From Sesamum alatum (lineage: Eukaryota; Streptophyta; Magnoliopsida; Lamiales; Pedaliaceae), in the NCBI GenBank assembly GCA_034509735.1, contig JACGWO010000007.1:20550046-20614045 (forward strand): 64,000 bases of DNA, read 5' to 3'. Below the pieces are notes generated by a model. The model saw nothing but the letters and a program-made list of their open reading frames with translations. It had not been told where the DNA came from and searched no databases. Below, in pieces: positions 10,026 through 22,562 of this stretch; position 1 is the stretch's first letter, and the number at the start of each line of letters is the position of its first letter. The position numbers and the translations under genes were made by a program.

Positions 10026-10817
10026 CATTTGCCTTGGACTGCTGATAACCACGGGCCTTCCCTTTCCCTTTGCTCGGTCCAACCGGAGCAACAGGGACGC
10101 CCGGAGTGTGAGCAGGGCCGCAACCGTCTTCCCTTTGCCCTTCTTCCTCTTCCAGCGTCCGGCCCTCTTGCCATTCGCCTTGGAGGTCAAAGCCTCTCCT
10201 ATCAATACCGCCGGCGCCGACTAGTGGGTCGTTGCCTCGTATTGGACCAGCATGTTGATCAACTCATGAATAGACTTTTCAAGTCCGTTCATGTTGTAGT
10301 TTACAACAAACGGGTCATAGGATGGAGGAAGCGACTGGAGGATCACGTCAATGTACGTGTCATTGTTAAGCCCAGCTTTAAGGTCCTCGAGTTTCTCCAC
10401 TAGGGAGAGCATCTTGACCCCATGACTCTGTACAGACGCTCCTTCAGCGAGCTTGGTGCCAAAGAATGCTTTTGTGGCGGCATATCTAATGTGCCTATCC
10501 GGAACCGCATAAACCTCGTTCATGCGGAGCATTATGGCGGAGACGTTGTCCAGCCTCTCATACTGCTTCTGGATGTCGTTAGACATCGAAGCCAGTATGA
10601 TACTGCGTACTTTCCGGTTGTCCTCATGCCATTTCTCGAACGTCAAACGTTCTTCAGGCATGGACCCCTCCGGTAAGTCGCTCGGTGGCGGCTCGTCCAA
10701 GACGTAGCCTTGGTTCTCGAAACCGAGGACAATCCTCAGGTTTCTCAGCCAGTCCGAGCAGTTCATTCCGTTGAATTTGTTAGTCTCGAGAATCATGGTT
10801 AATGGGTTCTTAGACAT
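10026..10817 (-). pseudogene. Copia A2 gag, nonsense mutation
   Basis: Starts MSKNPLTMILETNKFNG at 10817 and is open to 10221, without the T insertion that breaks A1 gag. At 10221-10223 a Lys codon of A1 (AAG) is TAG, giving a premature stop after about 198 codons. The remaining basic C-terminus is readable to 10026, where the C2 insertion separates it from the zinc knuckle at 1-785. Confidence 0.83.
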
Positions 10818-11185
10818 ATCTACATTAATGAAAATGTAAAGCAGGAATTAGCAAATGATGGTAATATTATTGTTCAAGTTGAAGACTTGGTCTTTTAGTC
10901 TTTAACCCTCCCACTATTTATACGAAAGTCCGCCACTCTCAAGCGGAGTTTCGGGAAACCATTTCCTAGTGGGCTTGGGATCCATAAGCGTAATCTCTAT
11001 GCCCCGCTTTTACGATTCACATGAAGAAGACCTCGTGGGAGATATCCAATATCATTCTCATCCAATGAGATTCCCAAGATATTTTGCCTCACCTATTCGC
11101 ATGGTTTCGAGGACTACAAGAGAACCATGTTACTCAGTGTTAGGCCCGACCCATCAACCAAATCATACCTCAAACTGTCGCCCCC

Positions 11186-11349
11186 CACGACTCGTGAGAC
11201 AGGGAAACAGCGAGCACAGTCTTTTTGTTCACAACAATAGTGCAGCTTTCCCCTATTCCAAGTGTGCCACGACACGTGAGACAGGGAAACAGCGAGCGCA
11301 GTCTTTTTGTTCACAACAATAGTGCAGTTTTCCCCTATTCCAAGTGTGC
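11186..11349. repeat. 82-bp tandem duplication in A2 leader
   Basis: Two adjacent 82-bp copies (11186-11267, 11268-11349), each starting CACGA and ending GTGTGC, with a few mismatches. A1 has one copy (from about 7709). The duplication is therefore specific to A2. Confidence 0.85.
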
Positions 11350-12316
11350 CACGACTCGTGAGACCACACTTGGGTAGTGGTAGCTTCCTCACCACATTGC
11401 TGTGGATGGAAGGCTCGGACAGACCAAAATACCATTTTGATCCAAGTCCGTTCTGGGCCTAATATTTAATTTGGTCCAACCAAATGAGAGTTTTGAGTGT
11501 GACCAAGACCTCATCACATTATGGTGTTTTAGCATGCATAAATATTTAATATTTAAAGCGATAAATAAAAAAAAAACGCCGCATGCATAAAACATAGCAT
11601 ACCCCTGTTAGGATGATCACAAGCCCAACCTAAACGACCCACTTAGCCCGCAGTGAGTCTATGGTCTGTCTAGGGTGGTCCTAAATTATTACAATAATGA
11701 TAAACCCATTGTCATTCCAATAGGCCTTGAAGTGCTTCTTGTTTCATGCCTTGATGCTCCTCCTTGGGGTCTCCGACTCCAATTGCTTGTTAAAAGTAAA
11801 ACCTCACCAATCCTATCTGCTCGCATTACCACTGAAAGTAATACATCGGTAATAAAGAAAACAAGCCTTAACATCATGAGGCTGATAATACAGGAGATGA
11901 TAGTCCCAAAAACAAGAGGCACGCAGGCCCCACCCAACAGAAAATAAATGATCATACATTCATCCATACAAAGGCCTAGGGCTCTTGTGATCATCCCATG
12001 TTGATTCCATCAACACAGATAACATAATTATTCCAAATAATCATGCATAAATAACCAATGGATATTCCAAATACCCAAGTGCTGTCCAACATCACAAAAG
12101 CATAAACATACAAATAATATGCAAAATTCAAATTTTAAATTTAATGGACATTTTAAACAATGCATCCAATGCATGTATTAATCCCAAATTAATTAAGCAA
12201 ATTTAATTCAAGGAATAATCCAATTATTCCAAAATCAAAAAATACAAAATTAACATATTTTCAGAATATTGTGCAGAAAATACAGAAAATCAAATTTTCT
12301 GGAAAAAGTCGAAAAA

Positions 12317-12520
12317 CGGCACAAAACGGCCCAGCCGTTGTGCTGGCCGGTCGGCCGCGCGCGCGCGCAGGCAGCAAGCCTACATGCCCTGCACGCGCGC
12401 GCGCTGGCCTCGGCCAACAACGGTCGGCTGCGCACAGCGCGCACGCCTGTGCGCAGCGTCCGCGCGCATGGCGCGCGCGCAGGCGCCCGCCTGCGCGCGG
12501 CCTCTGCCGGCCCGATCAAT
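12317..12520. repeat. Hairpin plus CG-alternating tract in A2 leader
   Basis: Counterpart of 8236-8400 with the same GGCACAA/ACGG hairpin, but the CG-rich tract differs in length and order of GCGCGC runs, as expected for slippage-prone sequence. An oligo-T run follows at 12520-12533. Confidence 0.72.
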
Positions 12521-12754
12521 TTTTTTTTTTTTTCAAAACTGTTTCAGCATAATAACAATAATATTATTCTGAAAATAAGCATGCAATTTTAGATCCAATC
12601 TAACAAAATTAAGCATGCCAAAAGTCCATTAAATCCAAACAATTGAATCATCATATTATTCATATATTTATGTAATCTAACATGCCAATAAAGCCATTTA
12701 AAAGCAAGTAGATCATGCCAAACACATAGATCTATGCCCCTTACATCGAACCGG

Positions 12755-12766
12755 GCTCTGATACCA
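12755..12766 (-). other. Primer-binding site of element A2
   Basis: GCTCTGATACCA on the plus strand, complementary to the 3' end of initiator tRNA-Met, two bases from the LTR end. Identical to that of A1. Confidence 0.9.
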
Positions 12767-12768
12767 CT

Positions 12769-14990
12769 TGAAGGACAAGCGGATCCGCCCGGGAGCGCGA
12801 GCGGAAGCGAGAAAGCGAGAAATTGTTCGTCAATTTAAATCTAATTTAAATATGCGAATCCCAAGGGGTGTACCCTTGGGTGCTCAACCGGGCGTTCGAT
12901 GCAGGATGTGTAAATATTAGAAACATATATTTAAACACATAGGGCATAGATATATAAATGAAATCAATCAAAGCGTAATAAGTCGTTACCTTTGATTGTT
13001 TAGTGTATGCTCCAGGCTACTTGCGTTGTTCCTTCTCCGGAATGCTCACGAAATCCAAACGTATGGACTCTCCAAAGGTGATCCACACCACACCGGAAGA
13101 AACACACGTTCTTCTTGCTAGAAAAGAACGGGTTTAGAAGGAATCGGTTTAAGAGAAGAACACTATGAATTAGTGTTCTCTTAAACCTACTTTGTTCTTC
13201 TTCTTGATTCAAAATCAAGTGAAGAACACAAGTGTGTAAGAAGAAGAGAGCACGAAATTTGAGAGAGAGGAGAGGGATTTTTGTCTTCTCTTTTTCCTAG
13301 AAAAAGATGAATAATGAATCACTTATGCTTGGTGTTGTATATTCTAATATATATACATAATTAATGTGATTATTAGAATGTGTCTAGGTTCATCCAAGGA
13401 TGTCTAGATTCATTCCAATCAATCACCATTAATTCTTCAATCAAGCCTACCAAAATTTATGGTATGATCAAATCATACCAAAAGGAAAGAGCTTGATTGG
13501 AGTTGATTTGTCTCTTTCCAAAAGAGATAAGTCAAGATACCACCTAGCATGAAACATGGCTGATTTTGCTTCCTCCAAGGGAGCATGTCGGCCATGTTTA
13601 ATTAAGGGAAGAAGTCCAACTTCTTCCTATTCCAAAATAGGAATTATTTCTCCTCTCGGGTATAATTTAACGGGCCGGGTTTTATCGTAATCCAATTACG
13701 ACGAATCCAACATTAAATCTAATTTAATGTCCATTTTAAATTATTCCCGTTGATCTTTTAATCCAATTAAAAGATCCAACGCCTCAACTTTCCATATTTA
13801 ATCGAAAATCCAATTTACCGATTAAACGAAAGCCCGATACAATATCGGCCCGTCCATCCGATGGACTTTCCCTTAAGTAATCCAATTACTTATTTTATCC
13901 TTCGAGATTGACTCCAAGTCAATCTCTCAACCTCCTCTGTGATTTGTGTGTGACCCTTTAGGTTCACCCTCAGCTAGACTTGGGCCCGTGTCCCACAAGG
14001 GCCCGTTACCATGGGTGGCCGTCTAGCAACGGTCCATGGCACTAGAGACTAGGTGAATTGGCGTGAAAATTTAGGCGCCGATTCCGTACGGGTACGATCC
14101 TTCTGTCTACCGTCTCCCGGCCTTAGTCTAGGGTATGAAATTGGGCGTCGGTTCCCATCCTTGACTAGGCATCTATGCTTAATACTCGAGACCACGTATG
14201 CTTCATTGCGTCGACACAGGAAACCATTCCCTGTTCGACCAACCACTGTGGCCACAGCTTCGAACAGCATGAACGTGTCTCCGAGTGCATAGGAGATACC
14301 TCTGTCACATACTAACAGGGGACGGATCCTCTTCTTTGGAATCCATCGTCCTCGCTACACATTCCAACTGCACTGGACAAGGCTTATGATAATCATCTTA
14401 CAGAATGATTACCTCTCGCCAGATCCAAGATATAGTCGTCCTGTGCACGCGACTGCCATGATTCCTCAAATCTGAGGATTACTCCCGTACTATCAGAACC
14501 GGGGAAAACCAATCATACCGACCAAGCCTCCAAGGCTTCCATATGATGAGCCCCGTGAGTCAGTCCAGTCGGCTCGACCCCAGTCGACCAACCCATCAAG
14601 ATCGTGTAGGCGTCCCACGCCTGTCGCCGATGAAACACGGCACTCATCCAATGAACACGACTCTTGACGCAAGTCTCAATAGGACTCTCGATGCCTTGTC
14701 TCAAGGTCCTCGACTTGGAACGTTTCAGACCCAACTCTTAATCAGTTGGTTTCATAACCACCATCCAATGCGTGGCCCAACTGCACGAGTTGTTATCCAT
14801 GGTCTGTGGGCTTTGTTGCGATATAAGTTAAACACCGTTTTAACAAATGTAAGATGAGCGCAACAAAGAAGGTACCATTGGTGACGAATACTCATCTTAT
14901 TCATCACATAATAATATTACATTTACATCAAGTTGTCAGACAGGTTACAAATCTCCAAACCTATTGGCTTTCTGGTCACCTATTCTAATA
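12769..14990 (-). repeat. 5' LTR of element A2
   Basis: About 2.22 kb, from TGAAGG at 12769 to ...CTAATA at 14990 (terminal TG mutated to TA on the element strand). It aligns along its length with 1559-3770. The inverted-repeat array recurs at about 13465-13930. The right flanking pentamer is GGGTC (14991-14995); its partner lies off-window to the left. Confidence 0.87.
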
Positions 14991-15188
14991 GGGTCTGCCT
15001 CCAGTATCGTGTTCGGTGCGACAGCTGAGGGATAAGCCGTTGGTGGTGGTGGGGGTGGTTAGAACGCTACTTCTGCAACTTGGGAAATAGCACTCGCCGG
15101 TGGTGGAATCGGCGGGCCACGACCGCGGCCACAGTCATGTCGCGGCCTCATCCATGTCCTGAAGGAGGCGGACCACCACTAGACATAA
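14991..15188 (-). pseudogene. CACTA1 accessory gene, internal exon fragment
   Basis: Minus strand reads MRPRHDCGRGRG, then a Pro-rich stretch (IPPPASA, PPPPPPTAYPS) ending ...NTILEAD at the A2 junction. This resembles the Pro-rich N-terminal region at 33915-34085, which leads into the Transposase_24 domain of CACTA2. I infer that A2 inserted into the accessory gene of CACTA1 and the rest lies left of the window. One in-frame stop is present. Confidence 0.5.
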
Positions 15189-15760
15189 TCTATAAATTTA
15201 TTAAAAATATTAGTTTATGAATTTTTAAAAATAATATAATTAACAAATTCTTTTAATAATAAATTTTTTTGCAAATTTTATAATTATTCTAATTATCTAA
15301 ATTTTCAATAATTATCTAATATTCGAATGATTATGGAATTATTCTAATTATTGAAAATTTTCTAAAATGTATACTAAATCCCAAAATTAGTCTAATAATA
15401 GTTAGATTATTGAAAATTTTCTTAAAATGAATACTAAATCCCAAAATTGTATACTAATTAAGTGGTTTAAGTCCCAATATTTTTCCTAGGATTATATTTA
15501 TTTTTCTATTATTTGTCTAAAACCCAACAATTTTCCTTAAATGTGTACTAAAATCAATTTTCATAAAGTAAAAAACCTTAAAAAATTACATAAAATTAAA
15601 CACAAAATTACTGAAAATTAAAAAAACAAAAGAAAAATTCTGAAAATTGCAAAAGTTCATAATTGACACGGATTTCTGAAATTAACAGAAATATTCATAG
15701 AAATTACAGAAAATGCACTAAAATTCCAGAAAATTACATATAATTCATAAGCATAAATAT
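15189..15760. other. AT-rich stretch without gene
   Basis: Low-complexity AT-rich sequence between two Pro-rich exon-like pieces on the minus strand, so possibly an intron of the CACTA1 accessory gene. No coding signal seen. Confidence 0.4.
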
Positions 15761-17480
15761 GAAAAAATTGCACTTTTGCTCCCACAGGACATGGTCTATT
15801 GCACTTTTGGTCCCGATGTTTACGGGCTCAACATTTTTGGTCCCACGGGAACCAAAAGTGTTGCACTTTTAATCCCGTCTCCATTAAATGTGTTAAGTTA
15901 TGGATGAAAAATCATATTTGAAAGTCAAAGGTGGTTTTCTATGGTTTGAAAGCACTAAAGTTCATGTAGGTGGTATTTTTCAAGATTTTGGCCCCTTTGG
16001 AGACTCTCACTCTATAAAATGTATTTTAATAGCTTAATTTAGCTAAATTATGTAAATTTGACACATTATAATATGCAATTTTATAACGATATTATTAAAT
16101 GAAACATTAAATTATTTAATTACAAAATTAAAATAACTGCAAAAAAATAAATAAATAAAAGCATTGCAAATTAAAAGCAAAAAAACGAACTGACCGCATT
16201 GAACGAAAAAAATTAACTGTTTGCAATATACATATTTAGCCATGTTTCCTCCTGCCAATTATGAACATATCTGCAATTTATATCACAAAAGCTTATATGT
16301 ACATTGTTTCGTTAAATTCAAATCTTTACTTTCATATGTATTGTGATGTTTGTTCAATTGGTAGATAATCACATATGAGAACACACTGAACGATTTCTTC
16401 CTCATTTTAGCATAGGCACATCAATGAAATAACTCATATGGATAATTTTATATGATTATCAATTGGTTATACGTACGTAGAAATATCTAAGTACACTCAA
16501 TTAAATGCAAGTGTGGTTCAATATTAAATTATTTTTCATTATATAATTAATCTCGTGGGTCAATAAAACTTTCACGAGATCTTGCTCTATGTCTATCTAG
16601 CTACTTTATGTAATCAGGCAGACTGTCAATTTATAATACTTGATGTAATAAAAATTAGTTTAATTTCTAGTATATTGGTAAAATTACTATGATAAAAGTG
16701 AAAAATGCCCAATAATTTTTTATGAATGAAATATTATGTAATAGTCAAATTCTTTTGAAAATGGTAGTGTGTAACTCAATTTGACCTTAATAACCAAAAA
16801 AAAAAAAGAAAGAAAGAAAGAAAGAGAGAAAGAGAAAGAAGCAAAATGTATATATATAGTATGAGCATTCATAATTTGATAAATCGATTGAATCAAACTG
16901 AAACAAAAAATTCGGGTCGACATTTAATTTTTATTTTGTTTAAACTTTGGTATTTGGTTTGATTTTTGATTTTTGGCAATTCTTTTGTGATATAAATTGC
17001 ATAAATGTGCATAGTTGGCAGGGGAAACATGGCTAAATTTGTATATTACAAACAACTAATTTTTTCCATTCAATGCAGTCAGTTCGTTTTTTACTTTTAA
17101 TTTTTAAGCGCTTTTTTTTATTTTTTTGCAGTTATTTTAATTTTGCAATTTCATAATTTAACATTTCATTTATAATAACATCGTTATAAAATTGCATATT
17201 ATAATGTGTCGATTTTACAAAAATTTAGCTAAATTAAGCTATCAAAATATTTTTTATAGAGTGAGAGTCTCCAAATTGGGGCCAAATCTTGAAAAATACC
17301 ACTTTTATGAACTTTAGTAGTTTCAAACCATAGAAAACCACATTTAACTTTCAAATGTGATTTTTCATCCATAACTTAACACCTTTAACGGAGACGGGAC
17401 CAAAAGTGTTGAGCCCCTAAACAAAGGGACCAAAAGTACAACAGGCCATGTGAATATGGGACCAAAAGTTCAATTTTCTC
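15761..17480. mobile_element. Mutator-like element with about 500-bp inverted repeats (G)
   Basis: 15761-16290 is the inverted complement of 16983-17480, with scattered mismatches. The outer ends are GAAAAAATTG and its near-complement CAATTTTCTC. Flanks CATAAATAT (15752-15760) and CACAAATAT (17481-17489) form a 9-bp duplication with one mismatch, typical of Mutator-like elements. The about 690-bp centre has no transposase frame; it contains a GAAA-type microsatellite at 16798-16835. A transcript would fold into a very long hairpin. Confidence 0.8.
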
Positions 17481-17764
17481 CACAAATATACAATATTTAC
17501 CAAAATACCATTAAATTCCTATCAATATTTATACAAAACTCCATAAAATTGCATAAAAATTACTAATAATCCAAACAAAATAGGACTTCCCTAAATATTC
17601 ACAAATTACATATTTCATAAATATACAGAAATAAGTTTCACAAACATATGTCCTAAAAATTTTGAAATTTCATGAACATATATCCTAAACAAAACATATT
17701 ATAGAAAATACATAAAATATAATATTACAGAAAACAAAAAATGAAATTTCACAAATATCATATT

Positions 17765-18027
17765 TCATAAATTTCTCAAATATTCAAAAATTACATTAAT
17801 AAATTTTGGAATAAGAAAAATACCTGGATATGGAGGCGGAGACCACGGTGGCAGCGGTGGAGGCAGAATGGCAATAGCGGGAGGGGAGAAGGGAGGGGGG
17901 ACGGCGGGAGGGGAAGAGGCGGAGGCTGGATGCAGTGGTGGAGGTGGAGGCGAAGGCAGTGGTTGCAAGCGGAGGTGGAGGCGGAGAGGTGGCAATGGTG
18001 GACGTGGGGGGGGGGGATTATATATAT

Positions 18028-18076
<49 letters not shown>

Positions 18077-18177
18077 AAGAGAAGGCGATGGTGGTGGTGG
18101 AGGCAGAGGGGAGGAGGCGGAGGGGTGACGACGGTGGCAATGGCGGGCGAGAGAAGGAGGTGGGAAAAAGGGAGGGG

Positions 18178-18218
<41 letters not shown>

Positions 18219-18260
18219 GGAAAGGAAGGATGGGGAAAAAATCTACTAAGTGTCGCATAT
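17765..18260 (-). pseudogene. CACTA1 accessory gene, Pro-rich first exon (candidate)
   Basis: Minus strand: a CT-rich leader, then a frame starting MPPLRLHLRLQPLPSPPPPP and ending SPPPYPG just before a GT at about 17822, as expected for a splice donor. Pro-rich starts are seen in the CACTA2 counterpart. Compositional bias alone could create such a frame, so the call rests on position upstream of 14991-15188 on the same strand. Confidence 0.4.
18030..18214. repeat. GA microsatellites
   Basis: Two (GA)n tracts, about 18031-18074 and 18181-18214, separated by G-rich GGTGGC-type sequence. The open frames running across them on both strands are simple-repeat artefacts. Confidence 0.9.
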
Positions 18261-19544
18261 ATATTAAAATTTTGGAACGGTCAAAATGGCGTCGTTTTGG
18301 GCATAGGACGACACCGTTTTGAAAAAAGAAAATGACATCATTTTAATTTTGGACCTTGTCTATCCGTATATAATACCGGTCCTATGACCATTCCTAAAAG
18401 TTATGAACAACGTCAGTTCTAATGCCCGATCCTATTTTTCAAAAAATCGTTCGTAAATAAATTTTAAATAATTATTCATCTTTTAAGAAAATTAATAAAA
18501 ATACATATCGAACACGTTAATGAGCGAAGAAAAGTATACAATGTGTAAGACAATTGAAAACATAAAATATTTTTCATGAGATTAATACATGTTCAAAATA
18601 TGGATTATATTTGTATATTCAAATTGTTAGTCTTACACAGATGTAACTAACATCTTTTATTGTTGTACTGCATCGTCTAATTAGACCGTCAAAATTTTGA
18701 TCAGACCGTTAGATATGATTCAGCAGATAATAGAGTACATTCGATGAGGTTTTGGACAATTTTTGTAGGAGGATATCGAGATATCATATCTAGTTTGTAA
18801 TCTTATAGATTCAAAACCGTGCAACCTTCATTCATCCCATGTGATTGTCAATCAGGCAGTTAGATATGTAAGCTTAGACATAATCTTATACGTGTTTATG
18901 TTTGGTTTTAATCCATCTCACGGATGTTGAGATATCATCACTGGAATGTATATTGGACATTTGTGGAACAGGATTTGGAATGGATATGCATTAAATTTGG
19001 CACGGTTTAGAATAATTTAACTACTAGAATGGTTGTTGAATACAATTAGGAACAGTTATTTAAAAATGAATCTAGGATCAGTTTACTATAACTTAACAGT
19101 TCCAAACTTTAATTTTCCCACCTAATTTTTCAGAAGGCGTCATTCTGAAACTGTGGGAACTGTATTTGGAATGGTCAAATTTAACGCAGCCATTCCAAAA
19201 CCCACCTATTTTTTAGAAGGCGCCAATATAAAAATATGTTAGAATAGGATTTAGAATGGTCAAATTGAAAGTACCATTCCTATATTTGAATTTTCCACTT
19301 TTTCTATAGGAGGCACCAAAAATAATTTTTGTTGGAACGTATTGTAATAAATTTCATTTTCAAACAACCATTCCCATTGGAAATTTCTCAAATTACAATT
19401 TAGTTTGGAACGAGTTTTGTAATATTGTTGTTTACATAGATAATTGTTCCAAAATTATTTTATTATTTAAGAGTATATAATTAATACTATGTATAAACTT
19501 AAGTTTTTCATTACAAATTGGAAATATAACTAAACACTAGACAC
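18261..19544. repeat. CACTA1 spacer with GGAAYGG repeats
   Basis: Between accessory gene and transposase of CACTA1. 18960-19450 repeats degenerate GGAATGG or GGAACGG motifs and complements (CCATTCC), like those inside the right terminus (26220-26990) and at 32820-33130 of CACTA2. 18470-18790 is the inverted counterpart of 33180-33620, showing that both copies belong to one family. No gene seen. Confidence 0.6.
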
Positions 19545-20784
19545 TCAATCAGCCTCTTTTTCAGTCTCATACTCCTCAAAACTATCTTTGTCATCTTCTT
19601 CATCAGATTCACCATTTGCCGAGCAGGATGTACTTGCTCCCTGTTGTTGTGTCACAGAAAGATCAACGACTGATTGTATACCATTTAGATCACGCAGGTT
19701 GTACATCTGATTGTCTGTAGCAACTTTTAGAGTAAGTATGACTTCTTCCATCTAATATGCGACATCGGTCCATCGAGAGTCATGAACTACTCTTCGTGCC
19801 TTGGTTTTGAAAATAGCAATCCAATCGGCTTTTTGTTTCTCTTCATGCTCGGGAACTCCATGTAGTAAGACTTCTATTGCTTGTTGCGCCAGTATGAATG
19901 GTTCATCCTTTCGGTACACCTTTTTTAAAATTTACATCAATGAGGGGATAAAGAGGGTGTATCTTCATACCTATTGTCGGATCGATCCAACGACACTTGA
20001 ACAAAACAATGTGCATGTCCGGAATAAGTGGGTAATCCAACTGAATTATCTCTTCGGGTATCCCATAGAAGCCATTGTCTGTGTCTGTATATGATGAGCT
20101 TTTCACACACACCCACAAATTTATAGTTGACTAGATGACGTTGTGACATGAAGTGGAAATTATAACCATTCATGAAGTAACACGGGAATGTTATTCTTCT
20201 GCCCTAGGACCCCAATAATCCACCTTCAACAATTTATTGTCCGTATAGTTCAATTCAGATTTCACTTGCAATTCACATCGCAGAGATAAAGTACGACTGA
20301 CCTTGGAACAGTTATGAAAAAGTATACGAGGTTTGACACTTACACGGCATTTGAACCAATCCTTGAATTCAGTTGCCACTAGTTGATCAATGATCGGGTC
20401 CTCTAAATGGGGGTCCTCATAGAGTTTATTCAACAATGACCTGTTTTTGGAACAATGATACTTATAAATATACATGTTCAAACTCTCATGATTTGGAAAA
20501 ACTATATATATGTATCTATACACTTACTCGTAGTATGATGTGACTACTTCACAGTTGCACAGCACGTATGTCTCGATTATGTGATGTTCTGGACCGCTAA
20601 GCCACCTCTTTTTTGAGACACCACTTTCTCGCCTAGGGTGGTTGAAAATGGATCGTTGGATTCGATTGTCGTTGCTCGTCAGATTGTCATTTCGATCGGG
20701 TCTTCTTCGCTTGCAAAGAATGTCTAGCTCGAAGTAGTTGGAAGTGAAAACCCCGATTTCTTCGACAATGTATAAATATTTATT

Positions 20785-21259
20785 GGGTTAATTACACTTG
20801 GACCCCCTCTGAAAATGTGAAATTACACTTTCCCCCAAAAAAAGTTTCAAAATTACATTTACACCTGACCTTCTTCCGTCAAGGTTTCGACGAAAAATTT
20901 CGACGTCAACAAAAATAATTACATAATTTATCAATTTTACCTCCCATTTAACATTTTCATGTATAATTTTGTACTTATAAGGGGAAAAATGCAATAATGT
21001 TAACCTCACTTCATATGTATATATTGCATTTATCCCCTTATAAGCACAAAAATATACATGAAAAAAATTAAATGAGAAACAAAATTAAAAATTTATGTAA
21101 TTATTTTTGCCGATGGTAGCACTTCCCATCGAAACCTCAACGAACGACGGTCAGGTGTAAACGATGAATTTTCGGAGGGGGTGTAAGTGTAATTTCAAAA
21201 CCTTTCTGGGGGAAAGTGTAATTTCACATTTTCAGAAGGGGTCCAAGTGTAATTAACCC
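20785..21259. mobile_element. Mutator-like MITE, family E copy 1
   Basis: Starts GGGTTAATTACACTTGGACC and ends with the inverted complement (...AAGTGTAATTAACCC). The inverted repeats span nearly the whole 475 bp. Flanks AATATTTATT at 20775-20784 and 21260-21269 are identical (10 bp). It lies in an intron or gap of the CACTA1 transposase. No coding capacity. Confidence 0.88.
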
Positions 21260-22562
21260 AATATTTATTCGTACAAATATTTATTAAAATTGCTCGGAGG
21301 AATCTCTTCGTACGAATATTTATTAAAATATAGATTACACTAAAACATATATATATATATAACAAAATTTTTTCGTGTACTTACCTCTCAAACGTGTACA
21401 TCCACTTGTATTGCACGGGACCTCCCACGCGCACCTTATATGGCATGTATACAATTAGGTGCTCCATTGTGTTGAAAAAAGATACAGAAAATATTTTCTC
21501 AAGGTTGCACAAGATGACGCACATAGAATCTAGAATAGAAGGCTCACCTCCGTCAATGCGCTCCACACATGCTCATGAAGCATTTCACGGAAGGCAACCG
21601 GGATCAACTTATGCATGAACACATGATAATCATGGCTCTTCATGCCATGCATCCTCAGCTCCTTCTTGTCGATGCTGCGGACCAGGTTAGATATGTACCC
21701 GTCAGGAAACCTAAGACAACGAATTCAATCATGTTCCTCTTCTTTTGGTCCTTCGTCAGGGTATATAGGGCCTTGGGCATCACATTTAATCTCCGTTCGT
21801 CCACCTCAAGCTCCGACCGATTACAAATGATCTTCAGGTCCTTCCGTGCATTCACATTGTTCTCCATTTTTCCCTTTATGTCCATCATGGTATTGAATAT
21901 GTTATCAAACACATTCTTCTCAATGTGCATGACATCAAGATTGTGCCGTATCAAATGCTTCCCCCAATACTAAAGCCCCAAAAGATGCTTTTCTTTGTCC
22001 ACATATACTCGATACCATAGAATGTCAAGACAACCAATGGTTCTTCGACTGCAGCACTAAACGCATTGACACGGGCTTCGATCTGCTCTCCCGTCAGTCT
22101 TGGACATGCAACCTTCCTATCCACTCGATTTTTAGTGAAGACTTTATTGTTCCTGCGGTACGGATGGGCCTGGGAGAGAAACTGTCTGTGGTAGTCAAAA
22201 TAGCACGTCTTCCTACCGTTGCAAATAGAATGCTCATGTGTCATCCATATAAACTAGACACCCAATAACACCAGTTGTACTCCATCCAGATGTCATCCCA
22301 TAAGTGGGTAGGTCATTCATTGTCCACATCAACGCGGCACGCATCATCAAGGCCTGGTTTGTGGCATTGTCGTGTGTCCGTACACCCACATGCAATAAAT
22401 TCTGCTACTCCTCCATCAACGGCTCCAAGTACATATAATCAGACGCTTGGGATTGGAAGGGTCAGGGATCACCATCGTCAGGAACATATACTCAGATTTC
22501 ATGCACATTCCCAATGGGAGATTATACGGTGTAAATATAATGGGCCAACATGAGGAAGTATA

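Larger units (their letters stand above)
10818..12754 (-). other. 5' leader of element A2
   Basis: About 1.9 kb between gag and primer site. It keeps the segment missing from A1 (about 11695-12225), also found in element C (43740-44100), so A2 has the older form. It contains a local tandem duplication (11186-11349) and a hairpin plus CG tract (12317-12520). No convincing reading frame. Confidence 0.7.

Noticed and set aside
17868..18322. Plus-strand frames rich in Gly and Arg-Glu repeats
   Set aside because: They read GA microsatellites and G-rich complements of the Pro-rich exon; simple sequence, not a gene.
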